From the NCBI GenBank assembly GCA_015179125.1, contig WHVA01000019.1:310001-374000 (forward strand): 64,000 bases of DNA, read 5' to 3'. The position numbers and the translations under genes are program-made. The notes under the pieces were generated by a model, which saw only the letters and a list, made by a program, of their open reading frames with translations, was not told the origin of the DNA and did no database searches. Positions 44,501 to 56,000 of this stretch are shown piece after piece. The number at the start of each line of letters is the position of its first letter. The first letter of the stretch is position 1. The DNA comes from Gautieria morchelliformis. Lineage: Eukaryota; Basidiomycota; Agaricomycetes; Gomphales; Gomphaceae.

Positions 44501-45657
44501 CAGCGCAGGCAGGATTTCAGCATTGAGAGCCCGTTGGAATGCACCCGGTGTCACTTCACCAACCTTCACTGAGGTGAGCCAATATCATGCCACTTTTTTG
44601 ACCCGTTCATCCAGCAATAAGCTGCGAGCCTGCTTCTCCACCCCTCTTTTCAACCAGAAGCTGTTCAAACACTTGATAATGGCCTACAAGAGCACGTATC
44701 TTGCGAGCATAGTGAACTCCATCACCTGGGTGCCACTGACGTGCAATTTCAAGGCTTGTTTCCATCTTCTTGTATCCTTTCCGTTGGAGATTCGCAAAGT
44801 TACGGAGGATGAGCAGTTGGTTGATTTTGGTGAGAGGTAATGTCTTTGCCCGCTTTCCCAGATCCTTGATTATTTGCTCTCGCAATATATCCCAGCTACG
44901 GATCTCACCACCTGCCTGAACACACTCATCAAGGTCATCTTCCCACCCCCCATCATCTGACTCATTGTCAACAACACTGCCATCGGGAGCTGGTGGGATC
45001 ACTGCTTCCACACTTTCTTGTCGGATTGCTGGTGGAATCTCAGTCTCAACACTCTCCTGTTGGATCGTCAAAGTTTCAGATATGTGGACAGGTTTAGGCT
45101 TGGGGGTGAAAGCAAAAGCATCCAATCGCTGTTGTCCACGATCAGCCTTTCGATATCGGCGTTGGGTGCATTTTGATTTGCTCATAACATCAGGGCCCTT
45201 CATGTACTCCTTGGGTCGGTCTGCTTCACATAATGAGCTCATGAAATGGATTTTGCAGGCATTGACTGACCAATCCTGACCTTCTTTGGCCGCAATTCAG
45301 GTGGGAGCCAGTCTTCATCTGAAGGATCATCTCCGATGTTGACCGCTAGCATATACATCTTTTCCTGAAGCTCCTCATCATTCCAGTCTCCCAGCTCAGA
45401 CATTTCTTCAACTTCTGACCCCGACTCAATACCAGCCTCATCATTGTCAATAAGGACACTTGTGCTGTCAAGATGCAGTTGTAACCCTTCATCCTCATCA
45501 GGCTGGTCAGATGGGGATGGTGCATCAGACAGGTGATTTGCAGGGGGTTCCACGTTAGGCAGGTCAGTCCCAGAAGGTTCTCTGGCCTGATTTCGAAGTC
45601 CAGTGATATTTCAGCAGCGTTTGGGAGGTCGTCCACATGCCATATTGGTACCCACAT
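44500..45657 (-). mobile_element. DDE-type DNA transposon, N-terminal transposase part
   Basis: Two minus-strand frames, 45,239-45,553 and 44,607-45,242, together show an acidic N-terminus (EEMSELGDWNDEELQEKMYM), then KGPDVMSKSKCTQRRYRKA, QQRLDAF, LPLTKINQLLILRNFANL, ARKIRALVGHYQVFEQLLVE, and below 44,600 a decayed stretch resembling the KxGEVTP..FQ.ALN..I.PAL segment. This arrangement is typical of abundant Agaricomycete proteins carrying a DDE superfamily endonuclease domain at the C-terminus. The catalytic domain itself is missing here. No terminal repeats were found. A dead fragment. Confidence 0.55.
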
Positions 45658-45659
45658 TC

Positions 45660-45945
45660 AACGTTGAATGAGCCACGGGGTTAGATCTAACACCAGCGTA
45701 AGATGGCTGGTGCAATGTTCAACCGACTATGTGACTGGTACCAGCGTTCGGCATTCAGCATTCAGCGTTCAATTACCCATGGGGTTAGGACTTACTACTG
45801 CAGTAATAATACCAGCGTAGGGTGGCCAGTGCAACATTACCAACTATATGATTGGTACCAGCACTCAGTGTTCAATGAGCCACAGGGTTAGGACTTACTA
45901 CCGCAGTAATAACACTAGCGTAGGATGGCTGGTGCAACGTTCAAC
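45660..45945. repeat. Tandem repeat, unit about 104-113 bp, 2.8 copies
   Basis: Units share GGGGTTAG(G), CAGCGTA(G/A)G(A/G)TGGC(T/C)(G/A)GTGCAA, and ACTGGTACCAGC. GGGTTAG anchors occur near 45,678, 45,782 and 45,895. The array lies just upstream of the transposase fragment (minus strand) and might be subterminal sequence of that element, though this cannot be shown here. Confidence 0.8.
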
Positions 45946-46221
45946 AGGATGTGTGCTGCGCAGTTTATTGCTTCAGCGCCAAACTAATTTCAAATCTGTG
46001 AACGTAATCATTCTCAGCTCAACGGGAGCTCTCGTTTGCGCATTTTTTCAGAATTTTCTCGTTTTATTTTCAGGGGGTGGCCAAATTTTTGGGGTATCCA
46101 ACCCCAAATTTTTGACTTAGAGGAATCGGCTCGTACAAAGCAACTCATTAGGTCATAAAGAGCACACTTTAACAGGTTTTGACCATTTAGTATGTTTGTG
46201 GCAATGTCCAAAACTCGGTTG

Positions 46222-46505
46222 CTAAAATTGTCGTGTTTGATTGTCCGCAACTGTACCCCCTCTGTACATAACCGCCGCTGCCCCCGCATTGTCGTTGACC
46301 CCTGACCCGTCCATGTATACTTTCGCATCGGGATCGTCTGCCTGATCTGCCTCCTTTGATTCCTCCCTTGACTCTGCTATCTCAGTAGTGAAGAGGGGGT
46401 TCGGTTGGGCACCTGTAGCCAGCTTAATCGTCTCGAAGTCACCTGGTTTCAAGCCGAAGGCATGCAGTAGGTGGTGGATAGGTGAAGGGTGGCATCGCTG
46501 AGCTT
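46222..46505 (-). mobile_element. LINE RNase H relic
   Basis: The minus strand encodes SPIHHLLHAFGLKPGDFETI followed by an acidic linker and an RNase H start, AKVYMDGSGVNDNAGAAAVM then YRGG. It stops abruptly after that. The wording is closest to the 28-kb LINE relic. Dead fragment. Confidence 0.65.
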
Positions 46506-46519
46506 ATTTGGCCTTTCCA

Positions 46520-48349
46520 AAGCGAATCAAAGACAAGATAGTGCACTTTGACAAACCCCAAACCCTTGACAACCTCCCTCGTTCAGAAAATCACCCAAAG
46601 GTATTGGGAACGATGGGGTGAAGTCTCTCGTGAGGCACACCCCACCCCCAAACCTGAGGCCAAGAATGATAAGACCTCCAATCAAAACCAAGCCCCCCAG
46701 AACAATGACTGACATCAAGGTCAAAGTTCAGGCAACTCCCATGCCAATGCCAGTAGTAACCACCTGTTACGACCATGCCGCCTAACCATCTCTGCCACCT
46801 CCACAACACATCTGTACCACCTCCGACTCTATTCCGTAACCTCCACAACCCTCAACCTTGACCCCTTGTTCTTTAACACCCCTGATCAACTCTATTCATT
46901 GGCCCTCCATAATCGACCCTTAGCACAGCAAGACACCAATTCCAGTTCATCAGGAATTCCGTTTGTTCCACTGTCCATTAGACTTACGCACCCCTTTTTC
47001 TTTTGCCCATTGTTCTTGACTCTACCCTGCACCCCTTGTAGTTCTCTTGTTCCAAATTATTTACTTACTCCATTTATCATAGTTACTTCCACTTTCCCCG
47101 GATTTGCTTAGTCCCACCCCATTACTTGTTGATCCAACTCTTTGTATAAAACCCGCTCATGTATGCTCTCTGTTTCTGCAATCAGATAATCGACTTTGAT
47201 ATGTGAATCCCCTCGCATTGTCTCCTGTTCTTAGTACAATGAATCTTGCAAGTACTCTGTGTCCCTCTGTCTTACAATATTCTGTCTTCTGCATCTTCCG
47301 ACCTCCACTCTCTAACCTCCAACCCTCGACCCTTCAACCAAGTTCAACCCCTGAACCCCCTCTACCCCCGCCTCTTCCGATCTCCAGTAATCAATTCTGA
47401 AATACCTAGGATGATAGTTCATTGGGGGAACAACGCATAAGTTGAAGCCACTGTCCTTTCAGTTCCGTTCTCCCAGATTTCCCGCCGTCCATGCCCACGC
47501 CTCCACAGAGCCTCCTTCTCCACCTCCTCCTGAAGTCTGAAGCTTTGCCTCATCGTCACAGGAGGGGGAGTCAGTCAATCACCCAGCCGTGAGCATATTG
47601 CGCCTGAGGGTTCCCCAAAGTATGACAGCAGTATGTGTCCGTCCTTGTGCATTTTGGGTCTTGCTCACACGGTCGTCATGCCTTCCCTTCTGCTTTGTGG
47701 CTGCATCCTATTAGCCATGTAGCTTGTCACCCTGGTCCCTTTCATATTTTTTTTTGATATGCCTTGATGCTGTGTGCGGCATTGGCTGTTGTCTGTCAGG
47801 ATTGGTTTTCAGGCGTTAATAACGTGTATTAGTGAACACAGCGAATGCCCAAATAGCTTGTGCGAAGAGGTGTGCCATTCGGCGAATAAGGTGAACCAAT
47901 AAATGTTCAGAAGATAAGAGGGCTGCCCGAACGGAGCTCTCCCTAAAGCTTAGCTCCACCACCAAGTCCATTGTTGGCGAGCTTTTCCAAAGCTGCAAGC
48001 ATAGTCACTTGGGTCTGGGGACTCACCGTGGGGTTCGTCAGGGACTTCAATGATGTGTCCTCAAGCAGCGCCGGTGACTTGACATCGTGACACAGGTAGA
48101 TCTGGGGGGTTTTCATAACAGTGATGGAATGGAGGGTTTTCAGGAATGTTCGAAACACTGCCTGCATGGTGGGCCTCTATGGTTGGCATGACGCGGCTAC
48201 CCTGGGCACGGGCATAGGAACATGTGACAGACATTTCAGAACAACTGAGTGTAGAGAGTCAGAAATACTGTTAAGGCTGGGTCTTGTACTAGATGTTGGG
48301 GATAGGACCGAGCTGAGGTTCAGATCAGAGGGCTTGGCTTCAACTTATG
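46520..48349. mobile_element. Ty3/gypsy debris with LTR copy A
   Basis: A plus-strand piece near 46,565-46,768 reads like the end of a gypsy gag (Q.YWERWGEVSREAH and an Asn/Gln-rich tail). It is followed at 46,769 by an LTR-like sequence starting TGTTACGACCATGC, with a TATAAAACCC motif at about 47,146 and ending near 47,435 before CATAAGTTGAAGCC. On the minus strand 47,943-48,167 encodes a possible gag N-terminal piece. All parts are fossil and heavily broken. Confidence 0.55.
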
Positions 48350-49272
48350 TGTTGCACCCACTCAGAGTTCTGCCCTAATTTCAGGATGGGGCTCAGGTTT
48401 GACATCAAGGGTTCGGGTATCAATAACAGATGGAAGCTTAGGTTGTGCGAGGTCTAAGTCAATTTCTGACCGAGGAAACTAGAGTACATGACAGGGAGTT
48501 TATATAGGATAACAGGATGCAGCATCATAGATGGGGATAACAGAATCAGGTAACTAAGGGATGGACAAAAGGAGATGCACAGGTTTATCTAAGCAGGGAA
48601 TCAGGGGTAACAGGTGATTGGGAAAAGGGAACTGAGGAGTTCTGAGGAGAACAGATGTGAACCAAAGAGTTGTAAGTGAGAACCGAGGGTTCCCAAGTGA
48701 GTACTGAAGCTGAGGCTTTGGGACCAAACTCAGGAACTGGTATGTAACAATAAGTCAAAGGTCAGAAACTAAGTTGGAAGGCAGAAGGCGGAGGGACAAA
48801 GGTCTTGCAATACTTGCTGTGCTAAGAACAGGAGATAGAGCAAAGAGAATCACATATCAAAGTCGATTATCTGATTGCAAAATGGAGAGCATACATGAGG
48901 GGGTTTTATACAAAGAGCTGAAGCAACATGTAATGTTGTACTACTAAACATGTTTCCAAGAAAGCAGAAGTTGGATAAGATATATGGATAAGTAACTAAT
49001 CAGGAACAAAGAACTACAAGGAGGCTGCAGGGTAGAGTCAAGAACAATGGGCAAAAGAACAAGGGGACAGAAAGGCTATTTGGCATAATGGAACAATGGG
49101 ACTCCAGAGGGGTTGGACATATGGTCTTGCTGTGCTGCAAGTCGAGTCCAAGGGTCGATGTAATAGAGTCGAATGGGGAAGAGATATAACAAGGGGTGGG
49201 ACTATTGGAAGTCTCGGAATGTTGGAAAGGGAGCAGAACTGAGTGTCAGAAGTTGGAATAGCATGGTCATAA
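48350..49272 (-). repeat. Gypsy-type LTR copy B, inverted relative to copy A
   Basis: Read on the minus strand it starts TGTTATGACCATGC (from 49,272), shares with copy A the segments TTTGCCCATTGTTCTTGACT, CTTTGTATAAAACC and CAGATAATCGACTTTGATAT, and ends GTGCAACA before CATAAGTTGAAGCC at 48,349. It is about 250 bp longer than copy A and includes a second TATATAAACTCCC promoter-like motif, so it may itself contain another LTR piece. Fossil. Confidence 0.6.
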
Positions 49273-49455
49273 CATATGGGCTCGCTTGCATTGGGGTCCT
49301 TAGACTTTTCTCTTCCAATTTCCCCTTGTCAGGTGAGAATCCCTTCTCTCGTAGATTCTGTCATTTATGTACCCAAAGAGTGTAAGCAGAGATAGAGGTC
49401 AAGAGGTGAGAAGGAAAAAGAATATGACAGGAAATATATTTCCTGTTTTACAAAG

Positions 49456-50100
49456 GAGGATGTTTATAACTGTCATATATATGTATATATAGCTTAGCTA
49501 ATCTATATTTCATAAAATATATCACAATTGAGACAGTTTCCAGCACCTGTAAGGCATGGTTAATCCTGTCCCTAAAGTTCTTTCTCATAGTCTGCAGTTC
49601 CCCCAGGAAAGGGTGTATACCCTATTGTCTAAACATCAATAGTTATATATCTTTGTACTATAAATGCATATTATTTTAAACATACCTTGTAATCAGATCT
49701 ATGAACCATATATAATAATATAGTACAGGTATTGTTCATACTTACTTCTACATTCTGTCATCATACATCTAACATGCTTCATATATACTTCAAACATATA
49801 CTCATATGGTCCATACTTGCCTCTACATTCTATCATCATACATCTAAAAATTTGGCTATATATGTTTAACATATAGTCATCCAAATCCTATCTGAAATTG
49901 CTCTGTTATTTCAATACACACCATGCTTTAGCACATACAACCATATTTTTAAAAATATCAGAACATTCAAAAAATTTAGGATGTCCACAATATACAAGTT
50001 GCTCAAAATGATGGACTATGAATTCGGTTAGGGTTGATATTTTAAAAGATATCTAATATATCCTAGAAGAATGTACATTGTTGTCAATGTGAACATCCTC
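49456..50100. mobile_element. 645-bp TIR element, copy 2, inserted in a LINE 3' end
   Basis: Same family as 15,557-16,126: ends GAGGATGTT..AACATCCTC, here with duplication CAAAG at 49,451-49,455 and 50,101-50,105. It is longer because of an internal duplication near 49,735-49,880 (TCCATACTTGCCTCTACATTC repeated). The insertion splits what looks like the LINE 3' hairpin block. Confidence 0.8.
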
Positions 50101-50105
50101 CAAAG

Positions 50106-51530
50106 TGCATGGCCCCAAAAGACGACAATTGGGACAACATATATATATATATTTCTGGAATGTGGTAGGACTGTTTGTGGGGCCAAAGAACATGTCCTAC
50201 AGCTCAAAGAGTCCACAGTTGGTATGGAATGCAGCCTTCCACTTGTCTCCCTCATGGATCCGAACATTGTTGAAACCCCAGCAGACATCTAGCCTAGTGA
50301 ACTACTTTACACACTCCAGCCACACAAGATGGGGAAGATTGAACCAGTGGTGATGGGCCCAAAATGGGCCTTGGCATTCAAAAACCACACCACACAGAAG
50401 GAAGAACGTACAAGCTATAGCCAAGCTAAGGAACAACACAGCTCAGGTGCAAGTTTTCTCAAGCGGATCGTGCATAGACGGAGGAGTGGAAGCAGCGGCC
50501 GTATTATGTAGAGGAGGGGTGGATACAAGCCGTCCGGCTGCATCTAGGTCCCAAGGAAGATCACACTATCTTCGAAGCCGAATCAGTAGTGCAGGGATGG
50601 GAGCAAAGCTACTAAATATGGTGTGCAGTACAAAATACATTATAGGTATGGACAATCAAACAGCTATATTTACTACAAAAAAGCGAAACAGATGCCAGCG
50701 CAAGATCTAGTCACACCTTACACAGACAGATCGAGGGAGTCACCGAAACTCAAATGGGAGCAGAAGTACTAATGAGGCGGATGCCGGGACACAAATGCAT
50801 CAAAGGCAATGAGAGAGCAGATGAGGAGGTCAAGAGAGCGGCAAGGGGTGACAGCAGCAAGGAAAGGCTCATTCCGATAGAGTGCAGAGGCATTCTGCCC
50901 GGAAACAAAGCCGCAGAGCTACAGAGGCGCTCAAACCCAAGGCCAGGGAAATGTTCACCAAGTCCCCAAGAGCGGCGATCGCACACAAAATAGACCGATC
51001 GATACCATCAGCAGCATTCGCCATACTCAGCGCTGACCTCGCATGCAGACAGGCAGCCCTAATCCAACTCAGGACGGGCACGTGGCACTGAACAAGCACA
51101 TGTTTAGAATTGGAAAGGCCAAGTCATCAGTCACTGAGCTGCTCCACGTGCAGAGGAACAGATGAACGGTCCACCTCTACCTGTTCCTCTGCCCAAGAAA
51201 AAAGACTTTGAACGGACACTGTGGAGGGGAGCAAATGCAGCCAACACGCTCTTAACAAAACCGAAGGCCATGAAGCACATTTTCAGGTACATACATGGCA
51301 CGCGACAATTCCAGGCAGCATTCGGAGACATAGCTATGCGGGAAGAGGGAGAGAAGGCGATGAGGGAAGTCGGACAGTAGGAAAGAAGCAACGCGCTTAG
51401 CACTAACGCTATACCCCTCGCCAAAGAAACGGACATGCCCACGGTGCACACGCGGTGACTGAGAAGGACAGACTTGACAGAACACATGTTGACCAGGGTC
51501 CCGTAGAAACAGGGTAAGGGAAATACACAG
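50106..51530 (+). mobile_element. Decayed Tad1 LINE 3' portions
   Basis: It begins with a LINE 3'-end block (GGCCCCAAAAGACGAC at 50,110) belonging to an upstream copy. From about 50,320 there is a second copy in pieces: KIEPVVMGPKWALAF, then RNase H (SSGSCIDGGVEAAAVLC, MRRMPGHKCIKGNERADEEV), a degraded leucine-rich stretch, and TKPKAMKHIFRYIHGTRQFQ at 51,260-51,310. Plus-strand orientation, many frameshifts; a fossil LINE. The 3' UTR words ACATGTTGACC and GTAGAAAC near 51,490-51,510 match the UTR of the 6.5-kb copy. Confidence 0.75.
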
Positions 51531-51699
51531 GTCATGACAAATCTCTTGAAACATGGTAGATATCACAATGTTTTAAAGTAAGTAGATGAGTATCTCTTAC
51601 TAACCTGCCTCTCTTACTCGAACTCGCAGATCCATTGTGTCCTTGATAACTTTTGAAGATCCCCTTTATGACGTGGAGAACGCACTTTTAATATTTTAA

Positions 51700-51950
51700 G
51701 CATTTACAGACAAAACAGCGTGTTTACAGACAAGCCAGCACGTGTATAGACAAACCAGTGCATGTACAGATTGACCAGCGCATTTACAGACAAGCCAGTG
51801 TGTTTGCAGACAACCAGCACGTTTTCACAGTGACCAGCACATTTCTGTTAAATTTTAAGGGTTTACAGACAAACCAGCACATTTTCAGAGTGATTGGTGC
51901 ATTTCCTTTACTTTTTGAAGTGTTTACAGACAAACCAGCGCGTTTACACC
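51700..51950. repeat. 20-bp minisatellite (TTTACAGACAAACCAGCGCG type)
   Basis: About six contiguous, imperfect 20-bp units (TTTACAGACAA(A/G)CCAGC(A/G)(C/T)G) run from 51,702 to about 51,830, with scattered further units to 51,945 separated by CATTT(C/T)(T/C)(G/T)TTA stretches. It lies within what should be the 3' UTR of the decayed LINE. Confidence 0.8.
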
Positions 51951-52085
51951 ATGACCTTGAGTCAGAGTCGGTCATTGCTGTAATGGACGATTGGACAGGA
52001 CACAACCACACACCTCCTTGCACACACCCTCGCATGCACCCATGAAGCCGCTCGATGCTACCACCTCCCACGCTACCACCGGATC

Positions 52086-52136
52086 ATGCCCCAAAAGACG
52101 ACAAATTGAATGAATAAATAAATAAATAAAATAAAA
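52086..52136 (+). mobile_element. LINE 3' end with AAAT-type tail
   Basis: GCCCCAAAAGACGACAAATT matches the last bases of the LINE family and is followed by a GAATAAATAAATAAATAAAA tail rather than a pure A run. It may close the decayed copy that starts near 50,320, or belong to a short passenger element using the same 3' end. Confidence 0.6.
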
Positions 52137-52864
52137 CGACCTCAGAGTCGGCTATCGCGCGAGTAACCTCAAAGATTCAAATGACCAAGTAGATAACGAG
52201 ACATGGGAAATTACATGCCTTTGGAGTCTACGTTCGGTGGTGCGACCCACATTTGACAGAAACAGGTGACACTAAGGACGAGGATCATTTTCAGGATACC
52301 CACAGCGAAGGCGATGAAGAGGACGATGTCGCGGAACATGAACAGGCGCCTGGTATCACCCAGTGGGTTGCCAAGAGACCCAGCTTTCCAAATACCCCCG
52401 TATAAAAAATCATGTGGGACTTTGGAGTCACAGACTTCATCCCCATCCTATCAGCATTCCTCAAGCGTAAATTTCCAAAATATCGCACACCTGCCACTGA
52501 GGCGAGCCGATTTGACTTGTACAAGCACATGATCATTACACTCCAATCAATGCTGGGGATCGGTCAGAGTACTGTACCATCCAAGACACCATCCGTGCGA
52601 CCCCACTTGTCCCGCGTGACGGCCGGACAGCTGAGAAAGCGGCCCACTTTGACACCACGCTCGTCCACCATAACCAAAAGGCCCAAGAGACCGGGCGCAC
52701 TCGGTGAGAAAATATACATCGTGCGCCAATCTTTCGCCTTCCGTCGGAAATCGATTATCCTCACCCCGTTGCCTACGTTGAGTGGTATCCCGCCTTCCGC
52801 ACCCGGTCGCTGGCCCCGAGATGTACGCTGTATCTCTTGCCAAAGGATCTCTCGCCAAAGGATC

Positions 52865-53034
52865 TAAAGACAAATGTAAGTTCCCAGTGGCAGCGAAAAC
52901 ACACTGGGAAGACTACACTATTGTACATACGCTCATACAAATACGCGTGTCTCAGATTGAAAGGGGGTCGAGCACAGACCAATTGTTCCACCTTCCCGGG
53001 TCATGCCGAGCTACAAGACGCTCGACATCCTACA
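52865..53034 (-). repeat. 3' LTR of the young copia element
   Basis: 170 bp, reading TGTAGGATGTCGAGCG to TTTGTCTTTA on the minus strand, identical by eye to 57,371-57,540. The last codons and stop of the polyprotein lie inside it. Confidence 0.95.
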
Positions 53035-56000
53035 CTCCCCCTCGAGCGTTGCAGTAGAGAGGCCGAGTGATTTGGAATGAAGGTCGAAGGTGGATGGGGA
53101 AAGGAATTTCGTAAAAATGTCTGCGGTCATGTTGGAGGATGGCTTGTATTTCAGTTGGATTGTACCGTCGGTAATTTGCTGCCTAATAAAATGGTACTTG
53201 ACGTCAATGTGCTTCATCCGATGTAATGGCTTTTGGTGGTTAGCAAACGCGATGGTTCCCTGGTTGTCCTCGTAGATGATGGTGGGTTCGTCTAGTGTAA
53301 AACGCAATTCTTGAAGAAGTCGACGTGTCCATAGTATCTCACGCGCAGCTTCGGATAGTGCGATGTATTCCGATTCTGTAGAGGACAGAGCAACAATGTT
53401 CTGTTTCTTTGAGGACCACGAAACGGCACCTTTACCCAAAAATAGAGCGTTTCCGCTCGTCGATTTCCTGTCCTCGGAATCTCCAGCAAAATCTGCATCT
53501 GAGTACGCACATAAAGTGAAATTTTCTCCACCGAGTGTTAAGATTCGGTCGCGAGTGTGATATACATATTGAAGGATTCGCTTAGCCAGATTCCAATGAG
53601 TTTGGCTAGGATTTGACGAGTATCGCGCCAATTTATTGGTAGCATGTGCTATGTCAGGGCGCGACACGGTGGCAGCGAACATTAAGCTGCCTATAAGTTC
53701 TCGATAGGGGAAATCCTTCGTTTGTTCGTCATCGTTCGCGATCGCGGAGAAGTCAATGCCGAGGGGAATGGGAATTTTGGGTGGTTTTGTATTCTGTACT
53801 TTGAATTTCACCGCTATGTCCTCAATATAACTTTCTTGCGAGATATGGATAGAATGAGACTTAGCATTACGAGTTATGGCTGTCCCAAGGATCCAATGTG
53901 CGTCTCCCTGACCGGACACGCCGAATCGATTGCTGAACGCGTCTTCAAGCCCCATGAGTCGATTTTCATGACCTACTGATGTAGCGTCGTCGACCCAGAA
54001 TCCAACGATGGCCCATGATCCATCATCCCACGTTTTGAAGAATAACGCTTGATCGTGCTCTGAGCAGGTCCATTCCAGCGTCTTCATAAACTCTTCGAGG
54101 GTCTTCCTCCATTGATTTCTGCCTTGCTTCGTTCCATAAAGGGCTTTCTTCAGTCTCACTGGTAAGTGTTCCTTCCCCGGTACTCTAAACCCTTCTGGTT
54201 GCTCGACCCATACATCTTCTTGCATGACTCCATGTAAATACGCTGATTTTACGTCGAATTGACGGATTGCAAGGCCGTACACCGCGCCGATAGCTAGGAT
54301 GATGCGGAAAGTTTCCCATCGTATTACAGGAGCGTAGGTCTCATTATAATGGAGACCTGGGATTTGACTATATCCTTTTGCGACGATCCGAACTTTGCGT
54401 TTGGTGATTATGTCATTGTGACGCGTCGAACGCAGTGCTGTGCCCATTTTGAGCACCTGCGTATTGGGAGGAGGTTCTGCAGGCTCGCTGAACACGTTAT
54501 GATCGACCATGTTCTGCCATTCTGCCTGGCGTGCTCGCTCCCACGCTTCACCTTCTTCACCAGGTAAGCTCACTGCATCGTTTATGTTCGTTGGCTCTCC
54601 TGCAATATTAGCTGACATTATTACAGAGTCTTGAAATTGCTCATCGGTCGCTAGTAAGGCCTGTATCGCTCCTCGCGCTTTGCCTGAACGCGTTGTTCCT
54701 TGAGGAAAATCAGGTACGTCTGAAACTAATTTTGACCGTTCTTGTTCAGGCTGATCCGGGGAGACTTCTTCAATTGTAGCATGGCCCTGATCCTCAGGGC
54801 CATATTCGACGCGCGTAGGGCGTGCTGGGATGCGTATGAAAAGTCGCGGGGGTACAGCTGGAGCTTGAGGTGCTGCTGAGGATTTTTGAGGTACGTACGA
54901 CGTCGGTTTCATCGTCGTTGACTCGCTAACACTGCGAGGCATATCATTGTCGCTGTATACTGTAGGTATTGCGGGGGTTACAGCGTCTTCATGAAAGATG
55001 ACGTCCCTCGCTTTATCCACACGGCGCGTACCTGGATACCAGACTAAGTATCCAGTGGAGTACGGTTCATACCCCACCATGTACGCCATACGTGACCGTA
55101 CGTCCCATTTCTTCCTCTTTTCTTTAGGGATTGCAACACTGACTGGGGAACCAAAAACTCTCAGGTGAGCTAAATTCGGCTTCTCACCCGTAATGCGCTC
55201 AATCGGCGTAATTCCCCCATTAGCTCGTGCCGGCGATCTATTGCGAAGGTACGCCATGGTCTTCACTGCCATTGACCACAAGTTCTTTGGCAGTTTGGAT
55301 GCGTACAGCATCGCTCGCGCCCCCTCAGTAATCGTGCGGATCGCTCTTTCAGCGACGCCATTCTGTTCGTGCGTGTAAGGGACTGAAGTATACAAGGTGA
55401 TTCCTTTCTCCTTTAAATACCGGTTCATCTCATTATTAACGAACTCGGTTCCATTGTCGGCCATAATGCCTCGGACCTTGGCTTCATAACCAGTTTCAAA
55501 TAACTGGATATACTCTCGTACCTTGGAAACGACTTCCGACTTGAGGGTAAGTGGTTCCACCCAAATCGCTCGTGTATAATCATCCACGATGATCAGGAAA
55601 TATTTTTTTCCATCAAAGCTGGTCGTCTCCATGGGACCGGCCAAGTCCATATGGATCAATTCACCTGCATGAGTCGCTCTGGTTCTCCCTGTTTTAAACG
55701 GCGTCTTATGCTGTTTACCGTGTATGCACGCCAAACAATCCGCACTACTGATCTGATCTTCTATGATTTGCATGCCTGTGGCATGCTTCGCTGCCAAATT
55801 GCGCACGTCCGCGACGTTCAGATGTCCGAGCCTCTGATGCCAACGCATAGCATCATTCTCCTCCTTCACTGTAAGTGCCATTACTGCTTCATCGAGTCTA
55901 TTGTTCAACTCTTCTGCAGTAGGTTCTATGATCGAGTGAACAATCGGGCATGGGTTACGCGGCTGCACGATCGAGAAATCCGCAGGGTAAGTGTTTCCTC

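Noticed and set aside
45660-45945. A CRISPR-like array
   Set aside because: Units are contiguous and about 110 bp with no spacer structure, and the genome is eukaryotic.
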